Below, piece after piece: positions 1 through 11,719 of a stretch of 64,000 bases of DNA. Numbering within the stretch: position 1 is the first letter of the stretch; every line of letters starts with the position of its first letter. The notes under the pieces were generated by a model. The model had not been told where the DNA came from. It saw only the letters and a list, made by a program, of their open reading frames with translations, and did no database searches. Source of the DNA: Bacillus thuringiensis (GTDB taxonomy: Bacteria > Bacillota > Bacilli > Bacillales > Bacillaceae_G); NCBI RefSeq assembly GCF_022095615.2, contig NZ_CP155559.1:3717501-3781500 (forward strand), read 5' to 3'. The position numbers and the translations under genes were made by a program.

Positions 1-569
1 ATACCCTCTTTAATTAGTTCTACTAATTCTCCTGTCGTTTCAATAGCTTTATTCTCACGATACGCTTCAATTTTCCTTACTATTTGTTTTGAAAATTTCT
101 CTTCACCATACTGGAAGAAAATTCTTACAAGTTGTTCATATGACCAGCTATTTACAACATCATATGCTGTTAATGGGGCATCTTGATCCATTCGCATATC
201 TAACGGTGCATCATGATGATAACTAAAGCCACGCTCTGGTGTATCTAATTGCGGGGATGAAACACCTAAATCAAATAAAATACCGTCTACTTCTGTTATA
301 CCTAATTCCTGTAGTTTTTCAGATAAATGACGGAAATTACTTTTTACTGTTATGAACTGTTCACCGTATGAAGAGAATTTTTCTTTCGCATTTTGAATCG
401 CTATCTCATCTTGATCAAACGCGATTAACTTTCCGCCTTCAGTTAATTGGGATAATAAATAAGAACTATGTCCTCCTCCCCCCAGTGTACAATCTACATA
501 TGTACCACCTGGCTTTATATCTAAGCCGTCTACTGTTTCCTTTAAAAGCACTGTTACGTGTTTAAACAT
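1..569 (-). CDS. rsmH: 16S rRNA (cytosine-1402-N4)-methyltransferase RsmH, C-terminus cut by window edge
   Basis: SAM-dependent enzyme (formerly MraW) that methylates N4 of C1402 in the 16S rRNA decoding centre. About 189 N-terminal residues are visible. They start [16 protein letters not shown] and carry the SAM-binding stretch [16 protein letters not shown] near residues 24-39 and the [13 protein letters not shown] motif near residue 100. The ATG is preceded by GAGTAGGTG. It is normally the second gene of the dcw cluster, after mraZ and before ftsL and pbpB, which would lie beyond the window. Here no mraZ precedes it. The rest of the gene runs off the left edge. Confidence 0.95.
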   Translation of the reverse strand, partial: MFKHVTVLLKETVDGLDIKPGGTYVDCTLGGGGHSSYLLSQLTEGGKLIAFDQDEIAIQNAKEKFSSYGEQFITVKSNFRHLSEKLQELGITEVDGILFDLGVSSPQLDTPERGFSYHHDAPLDMRMDQDAPLTAYDVVNSWSYEQLVRIFFQYGEEKFSKQIVRKIEAYRENKAIETTGELVELIKEG

Positions 570-908
570 TGTTGCACCTACTCTTTTTCCAATTAATTAT
601 GTTGAATGCATCTCCTCCTCCAAACGTATATTTCACGATTAGAGAACGAAATACTATGAAAGAACGACTCATTTAACTTGCCTACAAAGGCAGCATACTA
701 TACAAATCGCTATTTTCTTTTATTATATACTAAATTTTATCATCTTTTGCGGGAATTTAAATAAAAAACTGTCGAAAAAGATAATAATACGTTTACATTT
801 TGTGCTATTTTGTCATATATTTAAGTATCCTGCATAATTACGATATTCACCGTTTGCCAGATTAATAATTCAGAAAAATTTCACTTCACAGTAAATTCAA
901 CGGAACAA
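570..908 (-). promoter_or_regulatory. rsmH upstream region without mraZ
   Basis: A 339-base stretch between the bshC terminator and rsmH that holds no credible gene. On the minus strand there is a TATAAT-like -10 near 720-726. Close to rsmH is a GGAGGAGGAG ribosome-binding-like run (about 611-620) that starts nothing longer than ATG CAT TCA ACA TAA. It looks like the ribosome binding site of a gene whose body is missing. The usual occupant of this slot in Bacillus is mraZ (about 143 codons). Confidence 0.5.
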
Positions 909-939
909 AAATAAAATCCTGCTCCTAAGAGCAAGATTC
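909..939 (-). terminator. Terminator of bshC
   Basis: Inverted repeat AATCCTGCTC / GAGCAAGATT (one G-U pair) with a CTAA loop. On the minus strand it is followed by TTTTATTTTT, directly after the bshC stop codon, so bshC is separated from rsmH. Confidence 0.8.
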
Positions 940-2555
940 TATAGTTTTATAACATGATGTTTTCCATCCCAAGAAAACGGTTTTTCCATTACACGCTCAA
1001 CGAAATCCAAACCGAACTGATTTAAGTAGTAACATATATTCCACACACGCTCTTGCGGCGCCCCTAATGGACGAAGTGCAAATTGTATGCGACGGAATTT
1101 ATTTAGCTGCACTTCATGTTTTTTCTCAACATTTCTTTTCAACATTCTTTCCAACAGTTCAATTTGTTCATTAATTTTGAATTCATTTTTCCCTGCAAAC
1201 GCACTTAATCCAGGATCTATTTTCTTCACAAACTGTTGTAATGACGTATGGATATCCATTATTTCTTTTTTCGCCTCTACAAATCGATCATCTATCGGTT
1301 CCTCTATTTGATTAGATAACCAGTTTTCACGCAACTTATCTACGTTATTTAAAAACGGATCACTGTCTCGCAATTGTAAATCGTGTAAATCTGTCGCTAC
1401 ATCCCTCTCTATATAAGTGATTGTAATACGTGGAACGACAGGTGGCATTCGGAAACCGATAGTATGGAAGACTTGTTGTAATTCACTCCAGTAAGCTAAT
1501 TCCCCTGGCCCTCCAATAAACGCCAGTGTAGGAAATACATACTCTTGCATAAGAGGGCGCGTTACAACATTATTACTAAAGCGTTCTGGGCTTCTCTCTA
1601 GCTCTTCCATCAATTCCTCATACGAAAAGGAATACGCTCCATCCTTCCCAACAAACTTCCCTTGATTGTCTTCAAGTAACACTCGCTCGTTATCAATTTC
1701 CATGAATATATGCACTGCATTATACTTCGTTTCAATAATCGGTTTATATCCTAATTCTTTAATTATTTCCTGTTGGTTATGAAGCCCCTCTTGCACTTCT
1801 TTATACTTACCTATAATTCGCTTAAAAAACGGCACTTCTAATTTTCTTAATTCAGGATGATGCGAATCGACAAGAATTAAACCAGAATTCACGAACATTT
1901 TCATAATAAGATGGCCAAAGAAATCTACATACGTATTCGATTTCCCCAAAGAATCATCAATAAATCGCAGTACATCCTTTGTAAAATTCGTTTCAGGGTA
2001 TGTTTTAAAAATTTCTTCAATCCACTTTCTACAGTCCTCCAAAGAAAGATCGGACTCTGAAGCACTCGCCTTTTTCGGATTACGATCATGAAAAATAGTC
2101 TTTTTTATTTTTTTATTCTTCGTTACAAAAGTATGATTAATTTCATCCATATCATGGTCTTCACCAGCAATCCAGAAAACAGGAACAACTTTAACACCTA
2201 AACTTTCTTCCTTTTCCCTCGCAAGCTGTAAAACTGAAATGATTTTATGAATTGTATAAAGTGGTCCAGTTAATAAACCAGCTTGTTGTCCAGCTATAAC
2301 AACATATGTATTTTCATCTCCAAGCGCTTTTACATTTTGAATCGTAGCTTCTCCCGCTTGTAATTTTGTATTATATTCTAATAAATGCGCTACTAAATCT
2401 TGGCGGAAAAACTCCCTCTCACGCAAATCATGTACACGCTGTTTAAAAGCATCTTCTGTTAACATATAGTCAAAACACGACCGTATCTCTTTTTTACCGT
2501 TCATATAGTCCGCTACAACACCTTGTTGCGGAACAGAGATTTCTTTTATCTCCAT
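939..2555 (-). CDS. bshC: Putative cysteine ligase BshC (bacillithiol biosynthesis)
   Basis: Last step of bacillithiol synthesis: proposed addition of cysteine to glucosamine-malate. The 538-residue length is typical. The class-I-synthetase-like core shows GQQAGLLTGP at residues 89-98 and WIAGEDHDMDEINH near 128-141. A charged helical C-terminal part (about 455-500) fits the known dimerising coiled coil. The ATG chosen has GAAAGGAAG about 8 bases upstream; an in-frame extension of 23 residues further 5' has no good ribosome binding site. It lies just downstream of panE with an 80-base gap. Function is by family membership; the ligase chemistry is inferred in the literature from mutants. Confidence 0.95.
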   Translation of the reverse strand: MEIKEISVPQQGVVADYMNGKKEIRSCFDYMLTEDAFKQRVHDLREREFFRQDLVAHLLEYNTKLQAGEATIQNVKALGDENTYVVIAGQQAGLLTGPLYTIHKIISVLQLAREKEESLGVKVVPVFWIAGEDHDMDEINHTFVTKNKKIKKTIFHDRNPKKASASESDLSLEDCRKWIEEIFKTYPETNFTKDVLRFIDDSLGKSNTYVDFFGHLIMKMFVNSGLILVDSHHPELRKLEVPFFKRIIGKYKEVQEGLHNQQEIIKELGYKPIIETKYNAVHIFMEIDNERVLLEDNQGKFVGKDGAYSFSYEELMEELERSPERFSNNVVTRPLMQEYVFPTLAFIGGPGELAYWSELQQVFHTIGFRMPPVVPRITITYIERDVATDLHDLQLRDSDPFLNNVDKLRENWLSNQIEEPIDDRFVEAKKEIMDIHTSLQQFVKKIDPGLSAFAGKNEFKINEQIELLERMLKRNVEKKHEVQLNKFRRIQFALRPLGAPQERVWNICYYLNQFGLDFVERVMEKPFSWDGKHHVIKL

Positions 2556-2634
2556 ATAATTCTTCCTTTCGTATCCTGTTCTATCACCAATCCACATTGT
2601 AGTCAATGTTGCACGTAAAAGCAAAGAATTACAC

Positions 2635-3525
2635 TTATTCTTTTACTTCTAATCCTTTTATTGCATCGAACAAAAATTGAAGTGTCGGAACGGATCGTTG
2701 CTGTTTCTTAGCTTCCTCTAATACATATCCAACAATCGCACCAATTTCCGTTTGTCTATTCGCCCTTACATCTGCCAGCATAGATGATGTATTATGAGAC
2801 GTTCTTTCACATACGTGACGTACCATTTTCCATACCATTTCTTTTTCTTCTTTAACAAGAAAAACGACTTCCTGAAATACTTGCTCCATCAATCGATAAA
2901 AAAACGGGTTCGTAATCAACTCTCCGTTCTGGACTTGTAATAATGCTGTCAATGGATTGATACATACATTAACTACTAATTTTTTGTGCATGACATCCTT
3001 CCAATCATCTTCTATTTGAATCGGAAAATGAGGAAATGGAAAGCAATTAAATATTTTTTCAAAATGTATAAACTGGCCGTGCACGATTCCAAACTTCGTT
3101 ACACCTATCCCCGTATGATAAACGGTATGTCTTTCTTCTTTTTTTGCACCATGCTCTACAATCCCAACCGCAATATTTTCATTCTTTATTTGCTGCATAG
3201 CATGAAGGTGCGACATTCCGTTTTGCAAAAAGATTAATGAGGATTCCCCTCGCACAAAAGGCAGTATGTCAGTTATATGATATTGCTTAACAGCAATAAA
3301 TATATAGTCTAGCTTCTGGTCTAGCATACTTTCTATGGGCAAAACAGGTGGGAATACGGTTTCACGTTTTTCCTCCCTCATACAAGTTACACCCGTTATA
3401 TTCAATTCCTCAGCCTGTTTAGCTGTCCTTGTAAACAACGTAACATCTTGATTACTTTTTTGTAAATAAAATGCATATAACAGACCGATAGCTCCTGGTC
3501 CCACAACTCCAATTTTCATTTTCAC
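2635..3525 (-). CDS. panE: 2-dehydropantoate 2-reductase (ketopantoate reductase)
   Basis: NADPH-dependent reduction of ketopantoate to pantoate in pantothenate/CoA synthesis. The protein is 296 residues from a GTG start, or 294 from the ATG two codons in. The Rossmann motif GVVGPGAIG is at residues 6-14, with conserved KLVVNVCINPLTALL in the C-terminal helical domain. It occupies the position of B. subtilis ylbQ (panE). The ribosome binding site is weak for both starts, so the exact start is uncertain. The pathway partner coaD is also in this window. Confidence 0.9.
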   Translation of the reverse strand: MKMKIGVVGPGAIGLLYAFYLQKSNQDVTLFTRTAKQAEELNITGVTCMREEKRETVFPPVLPIESMLDQKLDYIFIAVKQYHITDILPFVRGESSLIFLQNGMSHLHAMQQIKNENIAVGIVEHGAKKEERHTVYHTGIGVTKFGIVHGQFIHFEKIFNCFPFPHFPIQIEDDWKDVMHKKLVVNVCINPLTALLQVQNGELITNPFFYRLMEQVFQEVVFLVKEEKEMVWKMVRHVCERTSHNTSSMLADVRANRQTEIGAIVGYVLEEAKKQQRSVPTLQFLFDAIKGLEVKE

Positions 3526-3573
3526 ACAAGGAACTCATATAAATACGATACACAAGTCCCTTTTCCCTCCCCC

Positions 3574-3656
3574 TTTTTATCCCGCAAACGCCTGATTGGT
3601 GCGAAATTATAATTAACTAAAGGTGAACAAATCCCACCGATTACAGTTTCACTTTA
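3574..3656. repeat. Dispersed intergenic repeat, copy A (bcr-like)
   Basis: Begins TTTTTATCCCGC and ends with TTTCACTTTATC; an internal CCCACCGATTACAGTTTCACTTT closely matches the copy at 61269. Four such elements occur in intergenic DNA of this window. The layout resembles the bcr intergenic repeats described for the B. cereus group, but I cannot assign a subfamily. Confidence 0.55.
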
Positions 3657-3900
3657 TCTTTCTCAATTCCATGAACACAGTTTACAATTTCATTGCTCTT
3701 TAACAAACAAATGCAACCTCTACTTTCAATATGTATATACTACCTATTAATATGCTTCTACTCTTAGTTTAGCAAATCCTCAAAAAAATAATAAAAGAAA
3801 TATACTATCTTCTTCATAAAAATAAAAAAATGAGTTATAATATTATTATAAATATTTTTACTTTTCTGCATTCAACGAGACAAGAAAAGGATGTGATGTT

Positions 3901-4374
3901 ATGGGATTCCCAAAAGTTGAGCGCTTGCTCATCAATTATAAAACATTAGACGAATTTAAAAAATTTAAAGGTTGCGGAGCTCAAGAATTATCCATGTTAG
4001 AAGAATTACAGGCAAACATTATTGAAAACGATAGTGAATCTCCATTTTACGGTATTTATTATGGTGGATCACTAATTGCACGTATGAGTCTATATATGAA
4101 AAGGCACGGCGGGGAACCATTCGAAATTACAGGTACTTACCTAGAACTCTATAAACTTGAAGTGTTACCAACTTTCCAAAAACAAGGATTCGGAGAAATG
4201 CTTGTAAATTATGCGAAGGGGCTACAGTTCCCAATTAAAACGATCGCACGTATCCATTCAGCTGGTTTTTGGGATAAATTAAATTTCCAGCCTGTATCAG
4301 TACCTGATGGTGATTTTTATGTTTGGAACCCCGAAACAAATTTGAATGCGGTTACAAACGAAGAGTCCGCATAA
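3901..4374 (+). CDS. ylbP: GNAT-family N-acetyltransferase YlbP
   Basis: 157-residue acyl-CoA-dependent acetyltransferase of the GNAT fold. The acetyl-CoA loop appears as LEVLPTFQKQGFGEMLVNYA (about residues 81-100), and a conserved GFWDKLNFQP lies in the C-terminal part. The substrate is unknown. The position between panE and gerR matches ylbP of B. subtilis. AAGGATGTG precedes the ATG and a TATAAT box lies about 65 bases upstream. It is transcribed opposite to its neighbours and shares a bidirectional terminator with gerR. Confidence 0.85.
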   Translation: MGFPKVERLLINYKTLDEFKKFKGCGAQELSMLEELQANIIENDSESPFYGIYYGGSLIARMSLYMKRHGGEPFEITGTYLELYKLEVLPTFQKQGFGEMLVNYAKGLQFPIKTIARIHSAGFWDKLNFQPVSVPDGDFYVWNPETNLNAVTNEESA

Positions 4375-4378
4375 GAAA

Positions 4379-4412
4379 TAAAAAAAACAGCTACATAGTA
4401 GCTGTTTTTTTA
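4379..4412. terminator. Bidirectional terminator between ylbP and gerR
   Basis: Nine-base-pair stem AACAGCTAC / GTAGCTGTT with an ATA loop, flanked by A7 on the left and T7 on the right, so it can serve both converging genes. Confidence 0.9.
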
Positions 4413-4916
4413 TTTCTTTAACTTTTCTAATTTCCCATTCGAACGAGCGCTATTTCTTTCCGCTACCATTACACTTCTTTTTTGATCGATATAATCAAGC
4501 AATGTTCTATACTCTTCCTCATATACTGATAATCGCTCCAAAAGATTCTCTCTCTCTGTTTGTAACGATTCAATTTGCTGTTGCAACACCATTAAAGAGT
4601 TTTCATCTTTATAATTTTGCAAGAAATCAATAACATCATTTAATGTAATTGACGTAGGCTCTACTACCTTTGTCTCTTTTACTTCATAAGTTTCTACTTT
4701 ACGTAGTTGCTTCGCTTCTTCAATACGTTCTTTGTATTGTTTTCTAACGTAAGAATTCCATCTAAAGCCACATGCTGCTGGTGTACGAGATAAATGTCTT
4801 CCCACTTCTTTAAAGGCAGATAATTGCGTTCCACCTTCTTGAATATGCCGGAGTACTACTTCTGCCAGAAGCAAATCTTCATCATCAGTCCAAGCATCTT
4901 GTCTTGTTGTCGCCAT
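4410..4916 (-). CDS. gerR: RsfA/GerR-family transcription factor
   Basis: 168-residue regulator with an N-terminal SANT/Myb-like helix-turn-helix ([19 protein letters not shown] and [18 protein letters not shown], residues 6-60) followed by a predicted coiled coil (residues 105-155). In B. subtilis the positional homologue GerR (YlbO) is a sigma-E-dependent mother-cell regulator; RsfA is its forespore paralogue. The ATG used here has GGGAGGACT upstream; a 12-residue longer in-frame form lacks a site. Several RsfA-type paralogues are common in B. cereus, so the exact orthology is a positional inference. Confidence 0.85.
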   Translation of the reverse strand: MATTRQDAWTDDEDLLLAEVVLRHIQEGGTQLSAFKEVGRHLSRTPAACGFRWNSYVRKQYKERIEEAKQLRKVETYEVKETKVVEPTSITLNDVIDFLQNYKDENSLMVLQQQIESLQTERENLLERLSVYEEEYRTLLDYIDQKRSVMVAERNSARSNGKLEKLKK

Positions 4917-5000
4917 CTCTCTAGTCCTCCCTATGCATTTTTTATTAAGCATATGCAGTTACTAGAAAAGATAGAATACAACAAATAAAGAATAAGACAA

Positions 5001-5040
5001 AAAAAAATAAACGTAGAAGATATCTTCTACGTTTATTTTC
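5001..5040 (-). terminator. Terminator of the ylbN-rpmF operon
   Basis: Perfect 15-base-pair palindrome centred at 5021/5022 (GTAGAAGAT / ATCTTCTAC core). On the minus strand it is followed by seven U residues, just after the rpmF stop. Confidence 0.85.
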
Positions 5041-5046
5041 CCGCAA

Positions 5047-5220
5047 TTACTTGCTGATTACTTCTTTACCTTTGTAAGTACCGCATGCTTTACATACACG
5101 GTGAGCTAATTTCGCTTCACCACAGCTTGGGCACTCTACCATACCAGGTACTGATAATTTGAAATGCGTACGACGCTTTCTTTTTACTGTTTTAGAAGTT
5201 CTTCTAAAAGGTACAGCCAT
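5047..5220 (-). CDS. rpmF: 50S ribosomal protein L32
   Basis: 57-residue ribosomal protein of the large subunit. It starts [20 protein letters not shown] and carries the zinc ribbon CPSCG...CKACG (four cysteines, the zinc-binding form). The start is set by a perfect AAGGAGGTG eight bases upstream. It is co-transcribed with ylbN, 61 bases apart, as in most Gram-positives. Confidence 0.97.
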
Positions 5221-5281
5221 TCTTCCCACCTCCTTAAAAGAAATAGTTATTTTCATATGAAGGCCTAAACCAGTCTTCCGA

Positions 5282-5782
5282 TTATTTGTCAAAAAACTTT
5301 GCAAGTCCTGCTAATCGTGGATCAACAGTCTTTTCTTTGTTTTCTTCCGAAATCACTTGCCAGTCTTGACCTTGCATCGGTGCTCCACCAGAAACATCAT
5401 CACTGAAAATTTGCATTGGAATCTCCAAAAGTATATTTTCCTTGATTACGGGCAGTAAGTCAAGTACTTCTCCTTCTAAACAATGAATTTCAGCTTCAGT
5501 TTCAAATTCTTCTTGTGAAGTTTGGAACACCTCAGTTGTTTTAATGTCAAATGGTAATGTCACATCTACTAAAGAGCGAGAACATGGTAAAACCATGCTT
5601 CCAGTTATATGTAGATGGAACGTAAACTTACCGGATCCAAAATCAACTCTTCCTGTTACATGAGCAGGATTAATTTCACGAATATCTTTCTCGACCTCTT
5701 GTAGCTCACTTACATCTACCATCTCATCCAATGTCAATCCTTTATTTCTCAATTTATTCAATTGATGGATGGACCATTTCAT
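5282..5782 (-). CDS. ylbN: YceD/DUF177-family protein YlbN
   Basis: 166-residue member of the DUF177 (YceD) family that is almost always encoded directly before rpmF. In plants and E. coli this family is linked to 23S rRNA/large-subunit maturation; the role in Bacillus is inferred. Visible are the conserved [13 protein letters not shown] segment and an acidic C-terminus ending [25 protein letters not shown] precedes the ATG. The gene is divergent from tmcAL with about 150 bases between them. Confidence 0.88.
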
Positions 5783-5935
5783 ATCATATCACCTCAAGGC
5801 AACAAACAAAATTATAGCTAGCCATTTTATATTTGTCAATGTTTTTTCTTTACACTATAATGAAGTCATCATAGTAAATAATATATAGAGTATCATGTTT
5901 TTCAAAAAGATGCTACATCGAAAGGAGAGATTACC

Positions 5936-7177
5936 ATAAAAGCCAGTGGTATTGTTGTTGAATATAACCCTTTTCATAACGGTCATGATTATCATGTGCA
6001 ACAAACAAAAAAGTTAACACACGCTGATATTACAATCGCCGTTATGAGTGGTCCTTTTTTACAGCGTGGTGAGCCAGCACTCCTATCCAAATGGTATCGT
6101 ACCAAAATGGCCTTATCATGCGGTGTAGACCTTGTTGTAGAGCTTCCATACGCCTTCTCAACACAAAAGGCTGAAACCTTTGCAAATGGCGCTATTTCCA
6201 TTTTAAACGCCCTGCACGTGTCTGAAATTTGTTTCGGTAGTGAAGATGGACAAATCGAAAATTTTTATAACACCATTTCTGTGCAAAAAAATGAAGACGA
6301 GACTTTTAATCGTCTTGTAAAGCAATTTATGAACGCAGGTAATAGTTACGCAAAAGCTACATCTGAAGCTTTCCTACACATTTTACCTTCTGAAAAAAAC
6401 ATAGACATGTCACAACCAAATAATATTTTAGGTTTCCAATACATGAAAGCAATCCTGACGCAAAATAGTTCTATGCACGCACAAACGATAAAAAGATTCG
6501 CATCTCATTATCATGATGAAACATTTAGCGACCAACATATTGCAAGCGCAACTAGTATTCGCAAGCAACTTTTTAGCGAAAATAGTTCTTTTACAGAAAT
6601 TGAGCCTTTTATCCCAAAAGCGACTGCTTCTCTTATAGCAAATTACAAACAAAACTACGGGATATTACATAATTGGGAACAATACTTTTCATTTTTTAAA
6701 TACAAACTCATGACGATGTCCCCAGAAGACTTACGACATATATATGAAATAGAAGAAGGTTTAGAGCATCGTATTTTATCAAAAATACAAACCAGTTCCT
6801 CCTTCCATTCATTCATGGAAGCATTAAAAACGAAGCGTTATACATGGACTAGATTACAAAGAGCTTGTACACACATTTTAACAAATACAACAAAAGAAGA
6901 AATACATAGCGCAAATATAGAGCAGCATGCACCGTACATTCGTCTACTAGGCATGTCACAAAAAGGACAAACTTACCTTTCAAAAAACAAGAAAAAAATA
7001 GAGCTTCCCATCCTTACCCATACAAAAACATTTGACCATCCTACTTTACGTATAGAGCGAAAAGCCAATTCTGTATATTTCTCCATCATGCAAGAACCAT
7101 TCCGAACAGAACTACTAAAACAAGATGCAACACACCATCCAATTCGTTATGATGAATCAACTGCAAAATTTCTATAA
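5936..7177 (+). CDS. tmcAL: tRNA(Met) cytidine acetate ligase TmcAL (YlbM), probable ATA start
   Basis: ATP-dependent ligase that makes N4-acetylcytidine at the wobble base of elongator tRNA-Met. The nucleotidyltransferase motif PFHNGH sits at codons 12-17 counted from ATA at 5936, followed by a conserved [15 protein letters not shown] segment. The first conventional in-frame start, GTG at 5996, lies after this motif and has no ribosome binding site. ATA at 5936 has AAAGGAG eight bases upstream, and no ATG, GTG or TTG exists between. The full product would be 413 residues. Initiation at ATA is inferred, not proven. Opposite strand to ylbL, with which it shares a terminator. Confidence 0.85.
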   Translation: MKASGIVVEYNPFHNGHDYHVQQTKKLTHADITIAVMSGPFLQRGEPALLSKWYRTKMALSCGVDLVVELPYAFSTQKAETFANGAISILNALHVSEICFGSEDGQIENFYNTISVQKNEDETFNRLVKQFMNAGNSYAKATSEAFLHILPSEKNIDMSQPNNILGFQYMKAILTQNSSMHAQTIKRFASHYHDETFSDQHIASATSIRKQLFSENSSFTEIEPFIPKATASLIANYKQNYGILHNWEQYFSFFKYKLMTMSPEDLRHIYEIEEGLEHRILSKIQTSSSFHSFMEALKTKRYTWTRLQRACTHILTNTTKEEIHSANIEQHAPYIRLLGMSQKGQTYLSKNKKKIELPILTHTKTFDHPTLRIERKANSVYFSIMQEPFRTELLKQDATHHPIRYDESTAKFL

Positions 7178-7180
7178 AAA

Positions 7181-7213
7181 AACCTCTCTTTTTCAGAGAG
7201 GTTTATTTTTTCT
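7181..7213. terminator. Bidirectional terminator between tmcAL and ylbL
   Basis: Stem AACCTCTCT / AGAGAGGTT with A7 on the left and a T-rich tail (TTATTTTTTC) on the right; the right arm overlaps the last codons of ylbL. Confidence 0.88.
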
Positions 7214-8228
7214 CGCCCATTTTTTCCAAATACAGTAATGCATCATCCAGCGTATCAACTGGCACAACTTTCATTTTTGTTTTAATATCTTTCGCAGCCT
7301 CAAGTGCATCTTTATAATTCGATTTCTCCGCACCTTTTTCATTTGGCGCAAAGAACACTTCAGCACCAGCATCACTTGCAGCGACCACTTTTTGCTGAAT
7401 ACCACCAATCGGACCAATTTCTCCCTTTTCATTAATCGTCCCTGTTCCAGCTATTTCATGCCCTCTTGTTAAATCATCTTCCACAAGTTGATTATATATT
7501 TCTAATGTAAACATTAGGCCTGCCGATGGTCCGCCTATTTCATGAGAATCAATTTTCACTTTCGGATCTACCACTAGTTCTCTTTCCGTAACGATAGAAA
7601 CCCCTATACCAACACGCCCATTTCCATTCGGAATGGTCTTTACATTTAAATTTTCTTTTAACTGTTTTCCATTCCTCTTGTACTCAACATTTACTGCGTC
7701 CCCTTCTTTTTTTCCCGTCATATATTCAATAAATTGCTCCGTCTTTTCAAATGTTTTTCCGTCGACAGCTACGATGACATCTCCAAGTTTAAGCTTTCCT
7801 TCTGACGGCATCCCTTTCGCTATACCAGCAACCAATACACCTTTATTTTCAAAAGAAACAGTACGATTTGCACGTTTATAAGCATTATAGATTGCTGCAT
7901 TTTGCGAATCTTTCATCGCATAATTTTGGCGGAATTGATATTCTTCATCACTTTCACCTTTTTGTAATATTTCTTCCGCTTTCGAAATATGTGTATATTT
8001 ATTAAACTGTGCCGCTATTAAATTCACCACATTTGCTGGCCCCATTGAAACCGTAACAAGCATAAAATCACCAGACTCTTTCGTTCCACCTTCAACTTGA
8101 ACGTAAGGCTCTAATTTGGCCGCCATTCCTGGTTTTGTTACATAATACGGTAAACGTACGTAAACAAGTAACATCGCCAATATAACCCCTATTAAAATTG
8201 CATATATAAACCGAAAACGCTTAAACAT
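7203..8228 (-). CDS. ylbL: Membrane-anchored PDZ/Lon-type serine protease YlbL (SepM family)
   Basis: 341-residue protein with one N-terminal membrane anchor (residues 8-26), an extracytoplasmic PDZ domain (about 125-200, KLGDVIVAVDG) and a C-terminal Lon-type S16 domain. The catalytic dyad is visible as Ser235 in GGPSAG and Lys280 in GGIQQK. SepM processes competence peptide in streptococci; B. subtilis YlbL is reported as a protease clearing a division inhibitor after DNA damage. AAGGAG precedes this ATG. It overlaps the end of ylbK by 8 bases, implying co-transcription and coupling. Confidence 0.92.
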   Translation of the reverse strand: MFKRFRFIYAILIGVILAMLLVYVRLPYYVTKPGMAAKLEPYVQVEGGTKESGDFMLVTVSMGPANVVNLIAAQFNKYTHISKAEEILQKGESDEEYQFRQNYAMKDSQNAAIYNAYKRANRTVSFENKGVLVAGIAKGMPSEGKLKLGDVIVAVDGKTFEKTEQFIEYMTGKKEGDAVNVEYKRNGKQLKENLNVKTIPNGNGRVGIGVSIVTERELVVDPKVKIDSHEIGGPSAGLMFTLEIYNQLVEDDLTRGHEIAGTGTINEKGEIGPIGGIQQKVVAASDAGAEVFFAPNEKGAEKSNYKDALEAAKDIKTKMKVVPVDTLDDALLYLEKMGEKK

Positions 8229-9012
8229 TATGTTTCTCCTTCCACTTCTCAATTAATAAAAAAATATTTGCAACATGTTTTTCCGCTTCTACTTCTCCAA
8301 CTCGAATAATGTCTTCAATGTTTGTAAAAGCACGTGAGCTAAATTGTTCTACAGCTGGTCGCATCATTAAATCCGATGCAATTTGTCGATTCATCACAAG
8401 CTCATGTTGCATAATTTCAATACTCTGCATAATTACATCATAAATAGACGTAACCTCTCCATTCACTTTAATCGGGGATACATCAACAGCGATAACAATA
8501 TCGGCACCTAGCTCTTTCACAACCGACACTGGAATGCGATCAATCACTCCGCCATCCACCAATAATCGTCCATCTATTTTTTCTGGTACAAACACTCCAG
8601 GTACAGATATGCTAGCCCTCACCGCCTCTGCAACAGGACCACTTGTAAAAACTACTTTTTCCCCCTTCAAGATGTCAGTAGCCACAACAGCCGTCGGGAT
8701 ATCTAACTCTTCTAAATTTTTATTATATGTAAACATTTTAATCATATCTTTGACACGTTTTCCAGCAATAAATCCCATTTTCGGAACCGTAAAATCTAAA
8801 TAATATTTCCTCTTAAAAACATTTGCCAGTTTATACAGCCTTTCAACGTTTGAGCTAGCTGCATAAAATGTACCTACTAAAGCCCCCATACTGCTTCCTG
8901 CAATCATATGAATCGGTATACCATTTTCCCTTAAAACTTTTATAACACCAATATGAGCAAATCCTTTTGCGCCCCCAGATCCAAGAGCTAAACCAATTTT
9001 CGGTTCTTTCAT
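8221..9012 (-). CDS. ylbK: Patatin-like phospholipase/acyl hydrolase YlbK
   Basis: 263-residue serine hydrolase of the patatin family (NTE/RssA type). Present are the glycine-rich oxyanion motif GSGGAKG (residues 11-17), the nucleophile elbow GSSMG with Ser41, and the catalytic Asp153 in DGG. The Ser-Asp dyad is intact, so an active lipid hydrolase is expected; substrate unknown. Start ATG with AAGGGTGAG just upstream; a GTG three codons earlier lies inside that site and is less likely. First gene of a ylbK-ylbL pair, divergent from ylbJ. Confidence 0.92.
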   Translation of the reverse strand: MKEPKIGLALGSGGAKGFAHIGVIKVLRENGIPIHMIAGSSMGALVGTFYAASSNVERLYKLANVFKRKYYLDFTVPKMGFIAGKRVKDMIKMFTYNKNLEELDIPTAVVATDILKGEKVVFTSGPVAEAVRASISVPGVFVPEKIDGRLLVDGGVIDRIPVSVVKELGADIVIAVDVSPIKVNGEVTSIYDVIMQSIEIMQHELVMNRQIASDLMMRPAVEQFSSRAFTNIEDIIRVGEVEAEKHVANIFLLIEKWKEKHNV

Positions 9013-9126
9013 TTTTCTCACCCTTTATTTTTTTTCATTCCTTTTTTCATACTTATGGTCTAAATTCACCACGTATCCACGTATACTGAAATGAACGTTT
9101 TTTGGGACAAAGGGGGATTTACTTAC

Positions 9127-11399
<2,273 letters not shown>

Positions 11400-11683
11400 C
11401 TGTTGTCACTACCTTTATTTCAATCTATCGAGCAATTATAGAAAGCCTTTCTCCATTCAGTAACCGCTACCAAACTATACTATTCCATGAAATATTCCAT
11501 TCATCTCTCAACGAACAATAGGAGAATTCGGCCGAAAATAACCGCTCTGCATTTTTATGTATTCATCTCACCATTCGCTAACACGAACCCATTATGTATA
11601 TTTGTTTCACTTTATCTTTTTTATCCTATCATAAAATAAAAAAAAGAAAAATAAAAAGCCAAACATAAAATTTAATTTCATGA

Positions 11684-11713
11684 TGTATATCTTCATTTAG
11701 ATTGGACATAAAT
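11684..11713 (+). promoter_or_regulatory. Candidate forespore (sigma-F/sigma-G) promoter of csfG
   Basis: TGTATA, a 17-base spacer, then CATAAAT. This fits the sigma-G pattern (TGAATA, 17-18, CATACTA) closely, and the predicted start (about 11720) falls exactly at the 5' edge of the first hairpin of the RNA. Confidence 0.55.
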
Positions 11714-11719
11714 AATTAT

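Noticed and set aside
368..565. 65-codon plus-strand frame within rsmH
   Set aside because: Lies antisense to the conserved N-terminus of RsmH; no ribosome binding site.
11552..11620. Possible fifth copy of the intergenic repeat (TTTTTATG ... TTTCACTTTAT)
   Set aside because: Only the right end agrees; the left CCCGC motif is missing, so it could be chance.
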